29,953 nucleotides of DNA. Origin: Caldilineaceae bacterium. GTDB taxonomy: Bacteria; Chloroflexota; Anaerolineae; Caldilineales; Caldilineaceae. Below the pieces are notes generated by a model. That model did not search any database, had not been told where the DNA came from, and saw only the letters and a program-made list of their open reading frames with translations. Made by a program: the position numbers and the translations under genes. The DNA lies in NCBI GenBank assembly GCA_026645575.1, contig JAPKMW010000121.1:1-29953 (forward strand), read 5' to 3'. Within the stretch, counting starts at the first letter, position 1. Every line of letters starts with the position of its first letter. Positions 10,839 through 19,331 of the stretch are shown piece by piece.

Positions 10839-10895
10839 CGGTAGTAAAGACTTTAGTCTTCCTACCGTGTCTAAAGACTAAAGTCTTTGCTACCG
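10839..10895. repeat. 20-bp stem-loop after the DeoR gene
   Basis: The arms 10839-10858 and 10876-10895 pair over 20 bp with one mismatch, which is a G-U pair in RNA, around a 17-nt loop. The core is AAAGACTTTAGTC. It begins 6 bp after the DeoR stop codon. No T run follows, so termination would not be of the standard intrinsic type. The core resembles a short foldback motif found dispersed in many Chloroflexota genomes (from memory, not checked). Confidence 0.7.
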
Positions 10896-10963
10896 CTTAA
10901 TGTGCGACAATCGCCTGTTGATTTGTAAGAAGAGCGTGCTGTGGGCTGCGTTTAGACAACTAA

Positions 10964-11014
10964 CACGCAACACGCGGGAGCCTACTGGGCGCGAATCACG
11001 CAACAACGGCGTGT
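10964..11014. promoter_or_regulatory. Candidate DeoR operator upstream of the transporter operon
   Basis: CACGCAACA occurs at 10964-10972 and again at 10997-11005, 33 bp apart (about three helical turns), followed by GGCGTGT in inverse sense at 11008-11014. Its reverse complement TGTTGCGTG shares TGTTGCG with the repeats before the DeoR gene. This suggests one regulator may bind both places. No clear -35/-10 pair could be fixed in this gap (10896-11048). Confidence 0.35.
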
Positions 11015-11062
11015 CAATATTTTCCCGCTTTTCAACATGAAGTGAACCAGGAGGAATACGAT

Positions 11063-13069
11063 ATGAAGAAATTCAGGTTCCTGAGTCTGCTGGTCGTGCT
11101 GGCGTTGGTCCTATCCGCCTGTGGCGGTGGGGCTCCGGCAGCCGAGCAACCGGCGGCGGAAGCGCCGGCGGCCGAAGCAGCCGCGACGGAAGCGCCCAAG
11201 GAAGAGGCTGCGGCCCCGGCTGAAGCTGTGGCGACGGATGGCGCCCTCGAAGCGCCCATGCTGGCAGCAAAAGTGGCTGCTGGTGAATTAGCGCCGCTGG
11301 CCGAACGGCTCCCGGCCGAACCCAAGGTCATCGGCCCCGGTGTGCTGTTGAGTGAAGAGAGCCTGCCCGATTGGGCGCCCGGCCAGTACAAAGATGGCAG
11401 CGTCATCCGCACGGCCCACAGTGTGGCCGACTGGGCGCCCGATGTCTTCGTCATGCTCAATGAGCCGGCGCTCCATGCGCCCGATCTCGGCGTGCAGGGC
11501 ATCAAGGGCAACGTGCTAAAGGATTTCCTGGTGGAAGAGGACAACAAGGTCTTCACCTTCTACATGCGTGAAGGGCTGAAGTGGAGTGACGGCGAACCGG
11601 TCACCACCGAAGATGTGCGCTTCACCTGGGAAAATATCTACGGCAACGAAAAGCTGACCCCAGCCGGCTTAAAGGCCCGCTTCCGCGTCGGCAACGATCC
11701 GAAGGGTGAACCGGGCGTCTTGGAAATTATCGACGACTACACCTTCAAGATCACCTACCCCTCGCCCTATGGCAGCTTCCTGCGCAATCTGGTCATTGAA
11801 GGCTGGAACGGCTACACCGAGTTGATCAACCCGGCCCATGTACTGAAGAAATGGCACACCGATTTCACGCCCATCGAAGAACTAACGGAAGAATTGACCA
11901 AGAACAATCTGACGGAAGAGTGGTGGACGCTCTTCGGCCAGAAGTGGTGCCAGAACTGGGATGTGACCCGCGAACGCTGCATCGGCTACCCGACGGTCAA
12001 CCCGTGGGTGCTGCAAGCCTCTGATTCACCGGCCACCAAAATCTTCGAGCGCAATCCCTATTACTTCAAGGTTGACACCGAAGGCAAGCAACTGCCCTAC
12101 ATCGACAAGATTGTCTCCCAACAGGTGGAAGATGTGGAAGCAGTCAACCTGAAAGTGCTGACCGGCGAAGTGGACTTCCTGCGTGAAAGCACGGGGCTGG
12201 TCAAAGTGCCGCTCTACAAAGAGAACGAAGAGAAGGGCGGCTTCAACACTGTGCTGCTCGACATGCACGTGGATTCCAGCACCATCTTCTTGAACCAGAC
12301 CTTTGACAACCCGGTCTGGCAGCAACTGTCACAAGATGTGCGCTTCCGTAAGGCGTTAAGCCACGCTATCAACCGCGACGAGATCATCGAAAGCATCTAC
12401 TACGGCTTTGCCGGCTACCCGCTCAAGTCCGTGGGTGAAGAGAATTCCACCTATGATGTCGAACAGGCCAACGCCCTGCTTGATGAACTTGGCATGACCG
12501 AACGCGACGGCGATGGCTTCCGTTTGGGGCCGGATGGCGAACCCTTCTCCATGTTGGTCGAACATGGCGCTCATGCCCCCGACCTGGAACCGATTGCCGA
12601 ACTCCTGGCCGAACAGATGAAGGATGTGGGCATCAACTTCCAGATCAAGCGGATTGATTCCCAACTTTGGGGTCAGCGCAACACCGCCAACGAGCTACAA
12701 GCGACGGTTTTCTGGGCGCATGATCAGAATGGCGACAATGATCGCTTGATGGGCAACTTGGGCCTCTTTGGTCGCCAGTGGAACACCTGGTATACTACCG
12801 GTGGCGCTGAAGGCGTTGAGCCGCCGGCTTGGGTAATGGAAGCGCTGGATCGCAATAAGGCGCGCTGGGAATCGGTGGCCGGTGAAGAGGAATACAACAC
12901 CCTGGCCGACGAAGGCTACGCCTGGCAACAAGCCAACATTCCGCAGATCACCATTGTGGAAAATGTCAAGTATCCGATGATCGCCAACAAGAATCTGCGC
13001 AACGTGCCGTCTGCCGGCTACGCCATTGCCTGTAACTTTGCGGGTGAGCAGTTGTGGTACGCTGAGTAA
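11063..13069 (+). CDS. ABC transporter substrate-binding lipoprotein (SBP_bac_5 family)
   Basis: Extracytoplasmic ligand-binding lipoprotein of the oligopeptide/dipeptide/sugar (family 5) class, 668 residues. ATG at 11063 is set by AGGAGG 8 bp upstream (11049-11054). An earlier in-frame GTG at 11042 would swallow that site. The signal peptide MKKFRFLSLL... ends in the lipobox LSAC with Cys20 as the lipid anchor. A long Ala/Glu/Pro tether (20-65) follows. The family-5 core shows FYMREGLKWSDGEPVTTEDV near 155-175, the usual conserved entry motif, and FRKALSHAINRDEI near 430. It is first in an operon with two permeases and two ATPases. Family-5 proteins bind peptides, nickel or oligosaccharides; the surrounding oxidoreductases favour a carbohydrate or polyol-like ligand, but this is inferred. 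Confidence 0.95.
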   Translation: MKKFRFLSLLVVLALVLSACGGGAPAAEQPAAEAPAAEAAATEAPKEEAAAPAEAVATDGALEAPMLAAKVAAGELAPLAERLPAEPKVIGPGVLLSEESLPDWAPGQYKDGSVIRTAHSVADWAPDVFVMLNEPALHAPDLGVQGIKGNVLKDFLVEEDNKVFTFYMREGLKWSDGEPVTTEDVRFTWENIYGNEKLTPAGLKARFRVGNDPKGEPGVLEIIDDYTFKITYPSPYGSFLRNLVIEGWNGYTELINPAHVLKKWHTDFTPIEELTEELTKNNLTEEWWTLFGQKWCQNWDVTRERCIGYPTVNPWVLQASDSPATKIFERNPYYFKVDTEGKQLPYIDKIVSQQVEDVEAVNLKVLTGEVDFLRESTGLVKVPLYKENEEKGGFNTVLLDMHVDSSTIFLNQTFDNPVWQQLSQDVRFRKALSHAINRDEIIESIYYGFAGYPLKSVGEENSTYDVEQANALLDELGMTERDGDGFRLGPDGEPFSMLVEHGAHAPDLEPIAELLAEQMKDVGINFQIKRIDSQLWGQRNTANELQATVFWAHDQNGDNDRLMGNLGLFGRQWNTWYTTGGAEGVEPPAWVMEALDRNKARWESVAGEEEYNTLADEGYAWQQANIPQITIVENVKYPMIANKNLRNVPSAGYAIACNFAGEQLWYAE

Positions 13070-13077
13070 TTGATTTA

Positions 13078-13148
13078 GAGTTACGAGTTACGAATTACGA
13101 GTTACGATTCGTCTTGCAATCGTAATTCGTAATTCGTAACTCGTAATT
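13078..13148. repeat. 31-bp stem-loop of tandem heptamers between binding protein and permease
   Basis: The left arm is four tandem GAGTTAC/GAATTAC heptamers starting at 13078. The right arm is four TCGTAAT/TCGTAAC heptamers (13120-13147). Arms 13079-13109 and 13118-13148 pair over 31 bp with two mismatches (both G-T) around an 8-nt loop. It fills almost the whole gap between the lipoprotein stop codon and the ribosome site of the first permease. In RNA it could stabilise the upstream message and lower permease expression, as intercistronic repeats do in other importer operons (inference). Confidence 0.9.
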
Positions 13149-13164
13149 GTGAAGGACTCTTCCC

Positions 13165-14163
13165 ATGTTACTTTACATTGCGCGCCGGGTGATCATGTTG
13201 ATCCCGATTCTCTTTTTGATTTCGGTTGTCTCTTTTATTGTGATTGAGTTGCCGCCAGGGGATTGGGTAAGTAATTATATCAATAACCTCCGCACCTCGG
13301 GGATTGAATTACAGGATGATGAGGCGGATCGCTTAACGGCGATGTATGGTTTTGATCAACCCTCGTATGTGCGGTATGCCCGTTGGATGCAGGGGATTAT
13401 CACGCGCGGCGATTTTGGTTGGTCCTTCCAATGGGGCAAACCGGTCAACGATATTCTGGCCGAAAAATTGCCGTTTACTTTAATCATCTCCATCGGCGCC
13501 CTGATTATCTCTTGGCTGATCGCCATCCCCATTGGCATCTATTCGGCCACCCATCCCTATTCAATTGTCGATTATGTTGCCACGGTGCTGGCCTTTATTT
13601 GGGTGGCAACGCCAGGGTTTTTGTTAGCCTTTGTGGCCGCATGGTTGGTCTATGCCTATCTGGATTTTTCACCCTTGGGCCTCAATTCAACTGAATTTCT
13701 CGACGCGCCGTGGAGTACAGCCAAGTTGATTGATCGGATCAAACACTTCATCCTGCCGATTGTCATTATTGGTCTCTCCGGCACCGGCGCCACCATTCGC
13801 GTGCTGCGCGCCAATTTGCTCGATGAATTGAAAAAGCAGTACGTGACCACAGCGCGCGCCAAAGGGCTGCCGGAACTGCGCATCCTCTTTAAATATCCGG
13901 TGCGTATTGCCTTCAACCCGCTCTTTAGCACCATCGGTTGGCTCTTACCGGCCCTATTTTCTGGGGAAGTGATCATTTCGGTGGTGTTGAGCATCCCGAC
14001 GTTGGGGCCAACATTGTTGCGCGCCACACTGGCGCAAGACATGTATTTGGTGGGCAGCATTGTGTTGATCTTAAGCAGTCTCACCGTGGTGGGGACATTA
14101 CTTTCGGATATTTATTTGGCCTGGGCCGATCCCAGAATTCGCTTTGAAAGCGGGGCGAAGTAG
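13165..14163 (+). CDS. ABC transporter permease, DppB/OppB type
   Basis: Inner-membrane permease of the family-5 importer, 332 residues with six predicted membrane helices. The N-terminus MLLYIARRVIMLIPILFLIS is the usual first helix of this subfamily. The family mark GDFGWSF (residues 84-90), here in place of the usual GDLGxS, precedes the PVNDILAEKLPFTL region. The cytoplasmic EAA-type loop that contacts the ATPases reads YVTTARAKGLPELRILFKYP. The C-terminus ends ADPRIRF, as is usual in DppB-like proteins. The ATG at 13165 follows GAAGGA by 8 bp. It is transcribed with the binding protein upstream across a stem-loop, and with the second permease 100 bp downstream. Confidence 0.95.
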   Translation: MLLYIARRVIMLIPILFLISVVSFIVIELPPGDWVSNYINNLRTSGIELQDDEADRLTAMYGFDQPSYVRYARWMQGIITRGDFGWSFQWGKPVNDILAEKLPFTLIISIGALIISWLIAIPIGIYSATHPYSIVDYVATVLAFIWVATPGFLLAFVAAWLVYAYLDFSPLGLNSTEFLDAPWSTAKLIDRIKHFILPIVIIGLSGTGATIRVLRANLLDELKKQYVTTARAKGLPELRILFKYPVRIAFNPLFSTIGWLLPALFSGEVIISVVLSIPTLGPTLLRATLAQDMYLVGSIVLILSSLTVVGTLLSDIYLAWADPRIRFESGAK

Positions 14164-14243
14164 GCGGTATGCCAAATCTTTGTACGCCATTCTGTAGAAG
14201 CATAACGCAGAAGCGTAACGCAGCCAGATTTGTGCTATACCGC
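14164..14243. repeat. Intercistronic foldback with 13-bp tandem repeat in its loop
   Basis: GCGGTAT (14164-14170) pairs with ATACCGC (14237-14243), and CAAATCT (14173-14179) with AGATTTG (14226-14232), separated by a small asymmetric internal loop. The apical part contains AGAAGCATAACGC and AGAAGCGTAACGC in tandem (14196-14221). It occupies the gap between the two permease genes. Confidence 0.65.
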
Positions 14244-14264
14244 TAGAAGGTAAGGAGATTATTC

Positions 14265-15446
14265 ATGGCGGTACAAGATGTACTGAGCAAACCCCCAACC
14301 GGTTTGCCGCCGATTGGGGATCCATCGGCGGTAGCGGAAGAGCAATTGGATGTCAAGTCCGAACGCTACTATTACGCCAAACAGTGGCAATTGATCTGGT
14401 GGCGCTTTCGGCGTCATCGCCTGGCAATGTTGTCATTGGTGTTGCTGGGGGTTCTCTATTTGATTGCCATCTTTCCCGAATTTGCTGCGCCGTATAGCGC
14501 CCAGACCCGCTTTGAGAAATTTCAACAAAGCCCGCCCACGCGTATTCATTTTTTTGATGAGGCCGGAAATTTCCGCCGCCCCTTTATCTATCCATTAAAC
14601 CGGGAATTGGATCAGAAGACCTTCAAATATACCTATACGGCTGATACAAGCCAACCTTTCCCAATTCTCTTTTTTGTTGAAGGCGATCCTTATAAAATAT
14701 GGGGGCGCTGGGAGGGCAACACGCACCTCTTTGGCACAGGAGTCGATGGGCCGCCGCTGGTGCTTTTTGGCACCGATGAACTGGGGCGCGATATTCTCAG
14801 CCGCACCTTTTATGGCTCGCGAATCTCCATGTCGATTGGCTTTGTGGGTGTGCTGTTGACGTTTATCATCGGCATCTTGTTAGGTGGTATTTCCGGCTAT
14901 TTTGGCGGCATTATCGATGAGATCATTCAACGCACCATCGATTTCTTACTCGCCATTCCACAACTGCCCTTCTGGATGGCGCTCGCCGCCGCCCTGCCGC
15001 GCGATTGGTCGGTGACCAGAACCTATTTCGCCATTACGGTGATTTTGTCGATCATTGGTTGGTCGGGGTTGGCGCGTGTGGTGCGCGGGAAATTATTGGC
15101 TTTGCGCGAAGAAGATTACAGCTTGGCGGCACAGGCGGCTGGGGCGAGTCAACCGCGCATTATCTTCCGGCATCTGCTGCCCGGCTTTACCAGCCACCTG
15201 ATTGTGTCGCTCACGCTGGCGATTCCCGGCTCGATTTTGGGCGAAACGTCGCTCAGTTTCCTGGGGCTGGGGATGCAACCCCCCGCCGTCAGTTGGGGCG
15301 TGCTACTGCGCGATGCCCAGGACATGGTGGTGGTGGCGCAACAACCGTGGCGGTTGATACCAGGGTTGTTTGTTATTGTGGCCGTGCTGCTCTTTAACTT
15401 TGTCGGCGACGGCCTGCGCGATGCGGCAGATCCGTATTCTTCATAA
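14265..15446 (+). CDS. ABC transporter permease, DppC/OppC type
   Basis: Second inner-membrane permease of the importer, 393 residues. A cytoplasmic N-terminal extension of about 45 residues leads to the first helix (LAMLSLVLLGVLYLIAIF, OppC_N-type). An unusually long outer loop (about 75-165) carries many aromatic residues. The family hallmark FGTDELGRDILSRTFYGSR starts the core. The EAA-type loop reads YSLAAQAAGASQPRIIFRHL, and the end NFVGDGLRDAADPYSS is typical. The ATG at 14265 is 7 bp after AAGGAG. It pairs with the preceding permease to form the heterodimeric pore. A 152-bp MITE-like element separates it from the ATPase genes. Confidence 0.95.
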   Translation: MAVQDVLSKPPTGLPPIGDPSAVAEEQLDVKSERYYYAKQWQLIWWRFRRHRLAMLSLVLLGVLYLIAIFPEFAAPYSAQTRFEKFQQSPPTRIHFFDEAGNFRRPFIYPLNRELDQKTFKYTYTADTSQPFPILFFVEGDPYKIWGRWEGNTHLFGTGVDGPPLVLFGTDELGRDILSRTFYGSRISMSIGFVGVLLTFIIGILLGGISGYFGGIIDEIIQRTIDFLLAIPQLPFWMALAAALPRDWSVTRTYFAITVILSIIGWSGLARVVRGKLLALREEDYSLAAQAAGASQPRIIFRHLLPGFTSHLIVSLTLAIPGSILGETSLSFLGLGMQPPAVSWGVLLRDAQDMVVVAQQPWRLIPGLFVIVAVLLFNFVGDGLRDAADPYSS

Positions 15447-15459
15447 GTGGTTGCCGGCG

Positions 15460-15611
15460 AAACACGACAACGGATGTAGGAAGCAGCGGATTTACGCTAA
15501 GATCGGCGAGCTTCATTTATAAAATTGAAATTGATAGTTTGAGAAGGATTGATTACAAATCTCGTCCATTAAGGGACAAATCAGTTGCTTCCTACATCCG
15601 TTGTCGTGTTT
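15460..15611. mobile_element. MITE-like element with 26-bp perfect terminal inverted repeats
   Basis: 15460-15485 and 15586-15611 are perfect 26-bp inverted repeats (outer bases AAACACGACAACGG), and pairing continues to 34 bp with two mismatches. The enclosed 100 bp are AT-rich and have no reading frame. Total length 152 bp. Long perfect ends around a short non-coding core are the form of a miniature inverted-repeat transposable element. No target-site duplication could be recognised, so mobility is inferred. It lies between the second permease and the first ATPase gene without breaking either. Confidence 0.65.
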
Positions 15612-15687
15612 GTACGCATGGAACGCTCATTGCTTGGCATGGCCGGATAAGCTATATATCACTTATTGTTTTCTGGATACATGAATA

Positions 15688-16707
15688 ATGACTGACCAAC
15701 GAGATGTTTTGATCGAAGTAGAAGATTTACGCGTCCACTTTCACTTGCAAGAGGGGAAAGTGCGAGCGGTGGATGGGGTGAGCTTTGCCATTCGCCACCA
15801 GAAGACGCTGGGCGTGATCGGCGAGAGCGGGTCGGGGAAGTCGGTGTCGGCGCAGGCGATTATGGGGATTTTGCCCATGCCGCCGGCCAAGTTGGAGAGC
15901 GGGCGCATTACCATGCACCTGGCCGAAAATGGTGTGGGTGACCGCAGCGTGATTCTTTCCGACCTACCGACGCGGGGCAATGACTATCGCGCCATTCGTG
16001 GCAAAGAGATCGGCATCATCTTCCAGGAGCCGATGACCTCTTTCAGCCCGGTGCATACGATCGGCAACCAGATTATGGAGTCGATTCTGCTCCACATCCC
16101 CAACATCAGCAAGAAGGAAGCACGCGAGCGGACCATTGAAATTTTGCGTCGCGTCGGCATTCCACGTGCAGAACAGCGGGTTGACGCCTATCCCCATCAA
16201 TTCAGCGGTGGTATGCGCCAACGGGCAATGATTGCGATGGCGTTGGCTTGTAATCCCAAACTGCTGATCGCCGACGAACCGACCACCGCGCTCGATGTGA
16301 CCATTGAAGCGCAGATCATCGAATTGCTCAAGGATTTGCAGCAAGAGTTCGGCATGGCGATCATGTACATCAGCCATGACCTGGCCGTTATCGGCGGGGT
16401 AGCTGATGAGGTGATGGTGATGTACTTGGGCTTGGTGATGGAACACGCCAGCACCGATCAACTCTTTGACAATCCATTGCACCCCTATACCCAGGCGCTG
16501 CTCCGCTCCATCCCCACCATTGATGGTGAATTGGAACGGCTAAAAACCATCCAGGGGACAATGCCCAGCCCCTTTAGTGAACACAAGGGCTGCCCCTTCT
16601 TCTCCCGCTGTGAGCAGCGCATTCCGGGGACTTGTGATGTTTCCCGTCCACCGCTGGTGGAGGTTGAGCCGGGGCATAAGGTGCGGTGTGTGTTGTACAA
16701 TAAGTAG
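15688..16707 (+). CDS. ABC transporter ATP-binding protein, DppD/OppD type
   Basis: Cytoplasmic ATPase that powers the importer, 339 residues. It shows Walker A GESGSGKS (about 46-53), Q loop FQEP, signature FSGGMRQR, Walker B LLIADEP, D loop SALD-equivalent TALD, and the switch His in YISHDLAV. The C-terminal oligopeptide-type extension begins at [12 protein letters not shown] and carries the four-Cys pattern GCPFFSRC...GTC...RC, which in some DppD-like subunits ligates an iron-sulfur cluster. The ATG at 15688 has only a weak ribosome site; the ATG at 15681 is out of frame and stops at once. It forms a heterodimer with the next ATPase, 108 bp downstream. Confidence 0.95.
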   Translation: MTDQRDVLIEVEDLRVHFHLQEGKVRAVDGVSFAIRHQKTLGVIGESGSGKSVSAQAIMGILPMPPAKLESGRITMHLAENGVGDRSVILSDLPTRGNDYRAIRGKEIGIIFQEPMTSFSPVHTIGNQIMESILLHIPNISKKEARERTIEILRRVGIPRAEQRVDAYPHQFSGGMRQRAMIAMALACNPKLLIADEPTTALDVTIEAQIIELLKDLQQEFGMAIMYISHDLAVIGGVADEVMVMYLGLVMEHASTDQLFDNPLHPYTQALLRSIPTIDGELERLKTIQGTMPSPFSEHKGCPFFSRCEQRIPGTCDVSRPPLVEVEPGHKVRCVLYNK

Positions 16708-16723
16708 CTAGTGTTAAACGACT

Positions 16724-16795
16724 AGATATTAGGTATTAGATATTCGCGTATACATAGCATCAACTTGAATAACCAATACCTAATACCTAATATCT
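16724..16795. repeat. 21-bp stem-loop of tandem heptamers between the ATPase genes
   Basis: Arms 16724-16744 and 16775-16795 pair over 21 bp with one mismatch. The right side is a run of heptamers (ATAACCA, ATACCTA, ATACCTA, ATATCTG at 16769-16796). The same heptamers recur in the element at 19332-19466. It lies between the two ATPase genes, just before the ribosome site of the second. Confidence 0.85.
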
Positions 16796-16815
16796 GAATT
16801 TTTGGAGTCTGAAAC

Positions 16816-17847
16816 GTGGCTGAACAAAAAGATGTCTTGCTCGATGTGCAAGGGCTGAAAAAATATTTCCCGGTGCAACAGGGCTTTTTCCGGCGCACGG
16901 TTGGCTATATCAAGGCCGTCGATAATGTTTCACTGCAAGTAAAATCCGGCGAGACGCTGGGCGTGGTCGGCGAGAGCGGTTGTGGGAAGACGACCATGGG
17001 CCGCTGTCTGGTCAAGCTGTATGAGCCGACCGGCGGTAAGGTTCTGCTCCACACACCGCAAAAGACCCTATCCATTACCGAGTTAGAGGGACAAGACCGT
17101 CGACTTTTCCGCAGCAGCGCCCAGATTATTTTCCAAGATCCCTTTGCGTCGCTCAACCCGCGCATGAACATCCTGGAAACGGTGGGAGAGCCGCTGCTGG
17201 TCAACGGGATCGCCAGTGGTCGCGAATTGGAAGAGCGGGTCAAAGAGGTAATCACACAGGTTGGGTTGCGCGTTGAACATTTGCGTCGCTTCCCCCACAG
17301 TTTCAGTGGTGGTCAACGGCAGCGTGTCGGCATTGCGCGTGCACTAGTGGTGAAGCCAAGTCTGATCGTTGCCGATGAGCCAGTGTCGGCGCTGGATGTG
17401 TCGATCCAGGCGCAGATTTTGAACCTGCTGGAAGATTTGCAGGCGCAGTATGGCTTGACCTATATCTTTGTCTCCCATAACATGTCGGTGGTGCGCTATA
17501 TCAGCGACCGCATTGCTGTCATGTATGCCGGCAAGTTGGTGGAGTTGGGGGAGAAGCAGGAGTTGCTTTCACACCCGCGGCATCCATATACGGAGTTGTT
17601 GTTGGCAGCGGTGCCGCGCACGGTGGATCGCCAACGGGGCCATCGGTTGATCACACCAGGGGAGCCGCCCGATCTCGGCAATCTGCCCAAAGGGTGCGTT
17701 TTTCAAAACCGTTGTAAATATGTAAAAGATCGGTGCAAACAGGAAGAACCGCAACTGCGCGCCGTTGGTGAGAATCATTTTGCCAGTTGCCATTTTGCAG
17801 AGGATCTTCACCTGCAAGGAATTGCGTTAAAGGCAGCTTTGCCCTAG
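16816..17847 (+). CDS. ABC transporter ATP-binding protein, DppF/OppF type
   Basis: Second cytoplasmic ATPase of the importer, 343 residues. The N-terminus LKKYFPVQQGFFRRTVGYIKAV is the usual OppF/DppF opening. Walker A is GESGCGKTT, Q loop IIFQDPFASLNPRM, signature FSGGQRQRVGIARAL, Walker B LIVADEPVSALDVS, and switch His in FVSHNMSVV. The C-terminal extension begins at HPYTELLLAAVP and has the Cys pattern GCVFQNRC...RC...SC. It starts with GTG at 16816, 8 bp after GGAG. It completes a five-gene family-5 importer; a small membrane protein gene follows 14 bp downstream and is probably co-transcribed. Confidence 0.95.
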   Translation: MAEQKDVLLDVQGLKKYFPVQQGFFRRTVGYIKAVDNVSLQVKSGETLGVVGESGCGKTTMGRCLVKLYEPTGGKVLLHTPQKTLSITELEGQDRRLFRSSAQIIFQDPFASLNPRMNILETVGEPLLVNGIASGRELEERVKEVITQVGLRVEHLRRFPHSFSGGQRQRVGIARALVVKPSLIVADEPVSALDVSIQAQILNLLEDLQAQYGLTYIFVSHNMSVVRYISDRIAVMYAGKLVELGEKQELLSHPRHPYTELLLAAVPRTVDRQRGHRLITPGEPPDLGNLPKGCVFQNRCKYVKDRCKQEEPQLRAVGENHFASCHFAEDLHLQGIALKAALP

Positions 17848-17861
17848 AAATTAGATGACTC

Positions 17862-18299
17862 ATGGTTATCAACACATCGAGGTATGCACTGGCATATCTG
17901 TTGTGGGCCATCAGCGTTGTGATTGCCATTGTTGCGCTGCTGGCCTCGCGCAGTTCGGTGATGATCGCCTTGGGTGTGACCCAATGGGATCGCTATTTTG
18001 AACATGCCATCAATCAATTTGGTTTTCTCTTCTTAGCGATCTTCGGCTTAATCATCATTGTTTTTACCGAACATTTCTATCGCACAGGTGTGGAGAAACA
18101 CCAGCTTTTTGCGCGTTTTTTTCTCATCACCTTTTTGGAATTACTCTTTCTTAGTCTCGTTCACCTGGCCCGCTTAACGGGTGAAATTCTGCTCGGCTTT
18201 TTCAGCCCGACAACGCTCCTGTTTGTCGGCGTGGAAGTTATGCTCTGTCTGCTCCTCTTTTGGCTTTACCGCCGGGCTGCTGCCCCCAAAACGATATAA
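17862..18299 (+). CDS. Small four-helix membrane protein, function unknown
   Basis: A 145-residue hydrophobic protein with four predicted membrane helices (about 9-28, 52-69, 83-102 and 116-135), separated by short charged loops (TEHFYRTGVEKHQ, RLTGE). No catalytic motif or known family is recognised. The ATG at 17862 starts 14 bp after the ATPase stop codon and the gene ends 26 bp before the first oxidoreductase, so it is very likely part of the importer-oxidoreductase operon. A role as a transporter accessory or membrane partner is possible but unsupported. Confidence 0.75.
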   Translation: MVINTSRYALAYLLWAISVVIAIVALLASRSSVMIALGVTQWDRYFEHAINQFGFLFLAIFGLIIIVFTEHFYRTGVEKHQLFARFFLITFLELLFLSLVHLARLTGEILLGFFSPTTLLFVGVEVMLCLLLFWLYRRAAAPKTI

Positions 18300-18325
18300 G
18301 TGTATCAAACAAAAGGAGAATTTTT

Positions 18326-19327
18326 ATGCCACTCAAAGTCGCCGTCATCGGCTTGGGCGGGATCGGCAACACCCATGCGCCGGTCTATCAAGCCAATCCC
18401 GCTGTCCAATTGGTCGCCGTTTGTGACATTATCAAGGAGCGCGCCGATAAGGCCGCAGCCCGCTACGGGGTCAAAGCCTATTACAGCGTTGAAGATCTGC
18501 TCAAGAACGAAGAGATCGACGCTGTGAGCGTCTGTAGCGCCGGCAAAGAAAATGGCGGCGACCACTATGAGCCGACCATGCAATGTCTGGAAGCAGGCAA
18601 ACATGTGTTGGGGGAAAAGCCCATCTCCAACGAGATCGAAAAGGCGCGCGAGATGGTGCGCAAGGCCGATCAGAAGGGGGTCTATTACGGCATCAACCTC
18701 AACCACCGCTTTGTGCCACCCGCCGCCAAGGCCAAACAATGGGTGACAGAAGGCAAGTTGGGTCATCTGCTGCTCATCAACATGACGATGTGGATCGGCA
18801 ACCCCAACGAAACCTCGCCCTGGTTTCATGCGCGTGCGCTTCATCCCCACTCCGTCGATGTCATGCGCTACTACTGCGGCGATGTGGCGCGTGTTCAGGC
18901 GTTCTTTAACAAAGCGCCGGGCCGTGTCTGCTATTCTAACATGCAGGTCAACATTGAGTTTGAAAATGGCGTTGTCGGTCATCTCACCGGTAGCTATGAC
19001 GCCAATCCGCGTCACAACTTGGAACGCTGCGAGGTAATGGGCACCGAAGGGCGCTTTGTCCTCGACAACTGCTATGAAGAGTTGACGCTCTATCCCCGCC
19101 GCAGCGATGAGTTGACGGTGATTCGCAACAGTATCATGGGCGGCCTCAGCGGTTTCAACGCCACCTTCACCAATCGTATCAACCGCTGGATCGAACAGGT
19201 CAGCGCTGGCGTCCCGCGGGAAGAGATCGATGCCTCCGGCAAAGATGGGCTGGCCGTGCAGGAAGTGATCGAAGCGGCGATTCGCTCCCATGAAACGGGT
19301 CGAGCCGAGGAAGTGCCAGTGGCGTAG
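18326..19327 (+). CDS. Gfo/Idh/MocA-family NAD(P)-dependent oxidoreductase (first paralog)
   Basis: Predicted cytoplasmic sugar or polyol dehydrogenase of 333 residues. The ATG at 18326 is fixed by AAGGAG 7 bp upstream; an open frame extending back to 18260 overlaps the previous gene and lacks such a site. The Rossmann motif GLGGIG is at 9-14, and the conserved catalytic-lysine motif GEKPIS at 96-101. The C-terminal substrate domain has LNHRF and ALHPHSVDVMRYYCGD; His175 aligns with the catalytic His of IolG-type enzymes, but the usual Asp four residues earlier is Ala171. It is about half identical over its length to the next gene (by eye), so the two arose by tandem duplication. The operon context suggests oxidation of the imported ligand. 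Confidence 0.93.
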   Translation: MPLKVAVIGLGGIGNTHAPVYQANPAVQLVAVCDIIKERADKAAARYGVKAYYSVEDLLKNEEIDAVSVCSAGKENGGDHYEPTMQCLEAGKHVLGEKPISNEIEKAREMVRKADQKGVYYGINLNHRFVPPAAKAKQWVTEGKLGHLLLINMTMWIGNPNETSPWFHARALHPHSVDVMRYYCGDVARVQAFFNKAPGRVCYSNMQVNIEFENGVVGHLTGSYDANPRHNLERCEVMGTEGRFVLDNCYEELTLYPRRSDELTVIRNSIMGGLSGFNATFTNRINRWIEQVSAGVPREEIDASGKDGLAVQEVIEAAIRSHETGRAEEVPVA

Positions 19328-19331
19328 TAAC

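Noticed and set aside
10839..10895. Stem-loop considered as the intrinsic terminator of the DeoR gene
   Set aside because: No T tract follows the stem, so it is listed as a repeat and not as a terminator.
18305..19291. A 328-codon minus-strand frame antisense to the first Gfo/Idh gene
   Set aside because: It lies fully antisense to a clear oxidoreductase gene, has no ribosome site and no family motif; long antisense frames are usual in GC-rich coding DNA.
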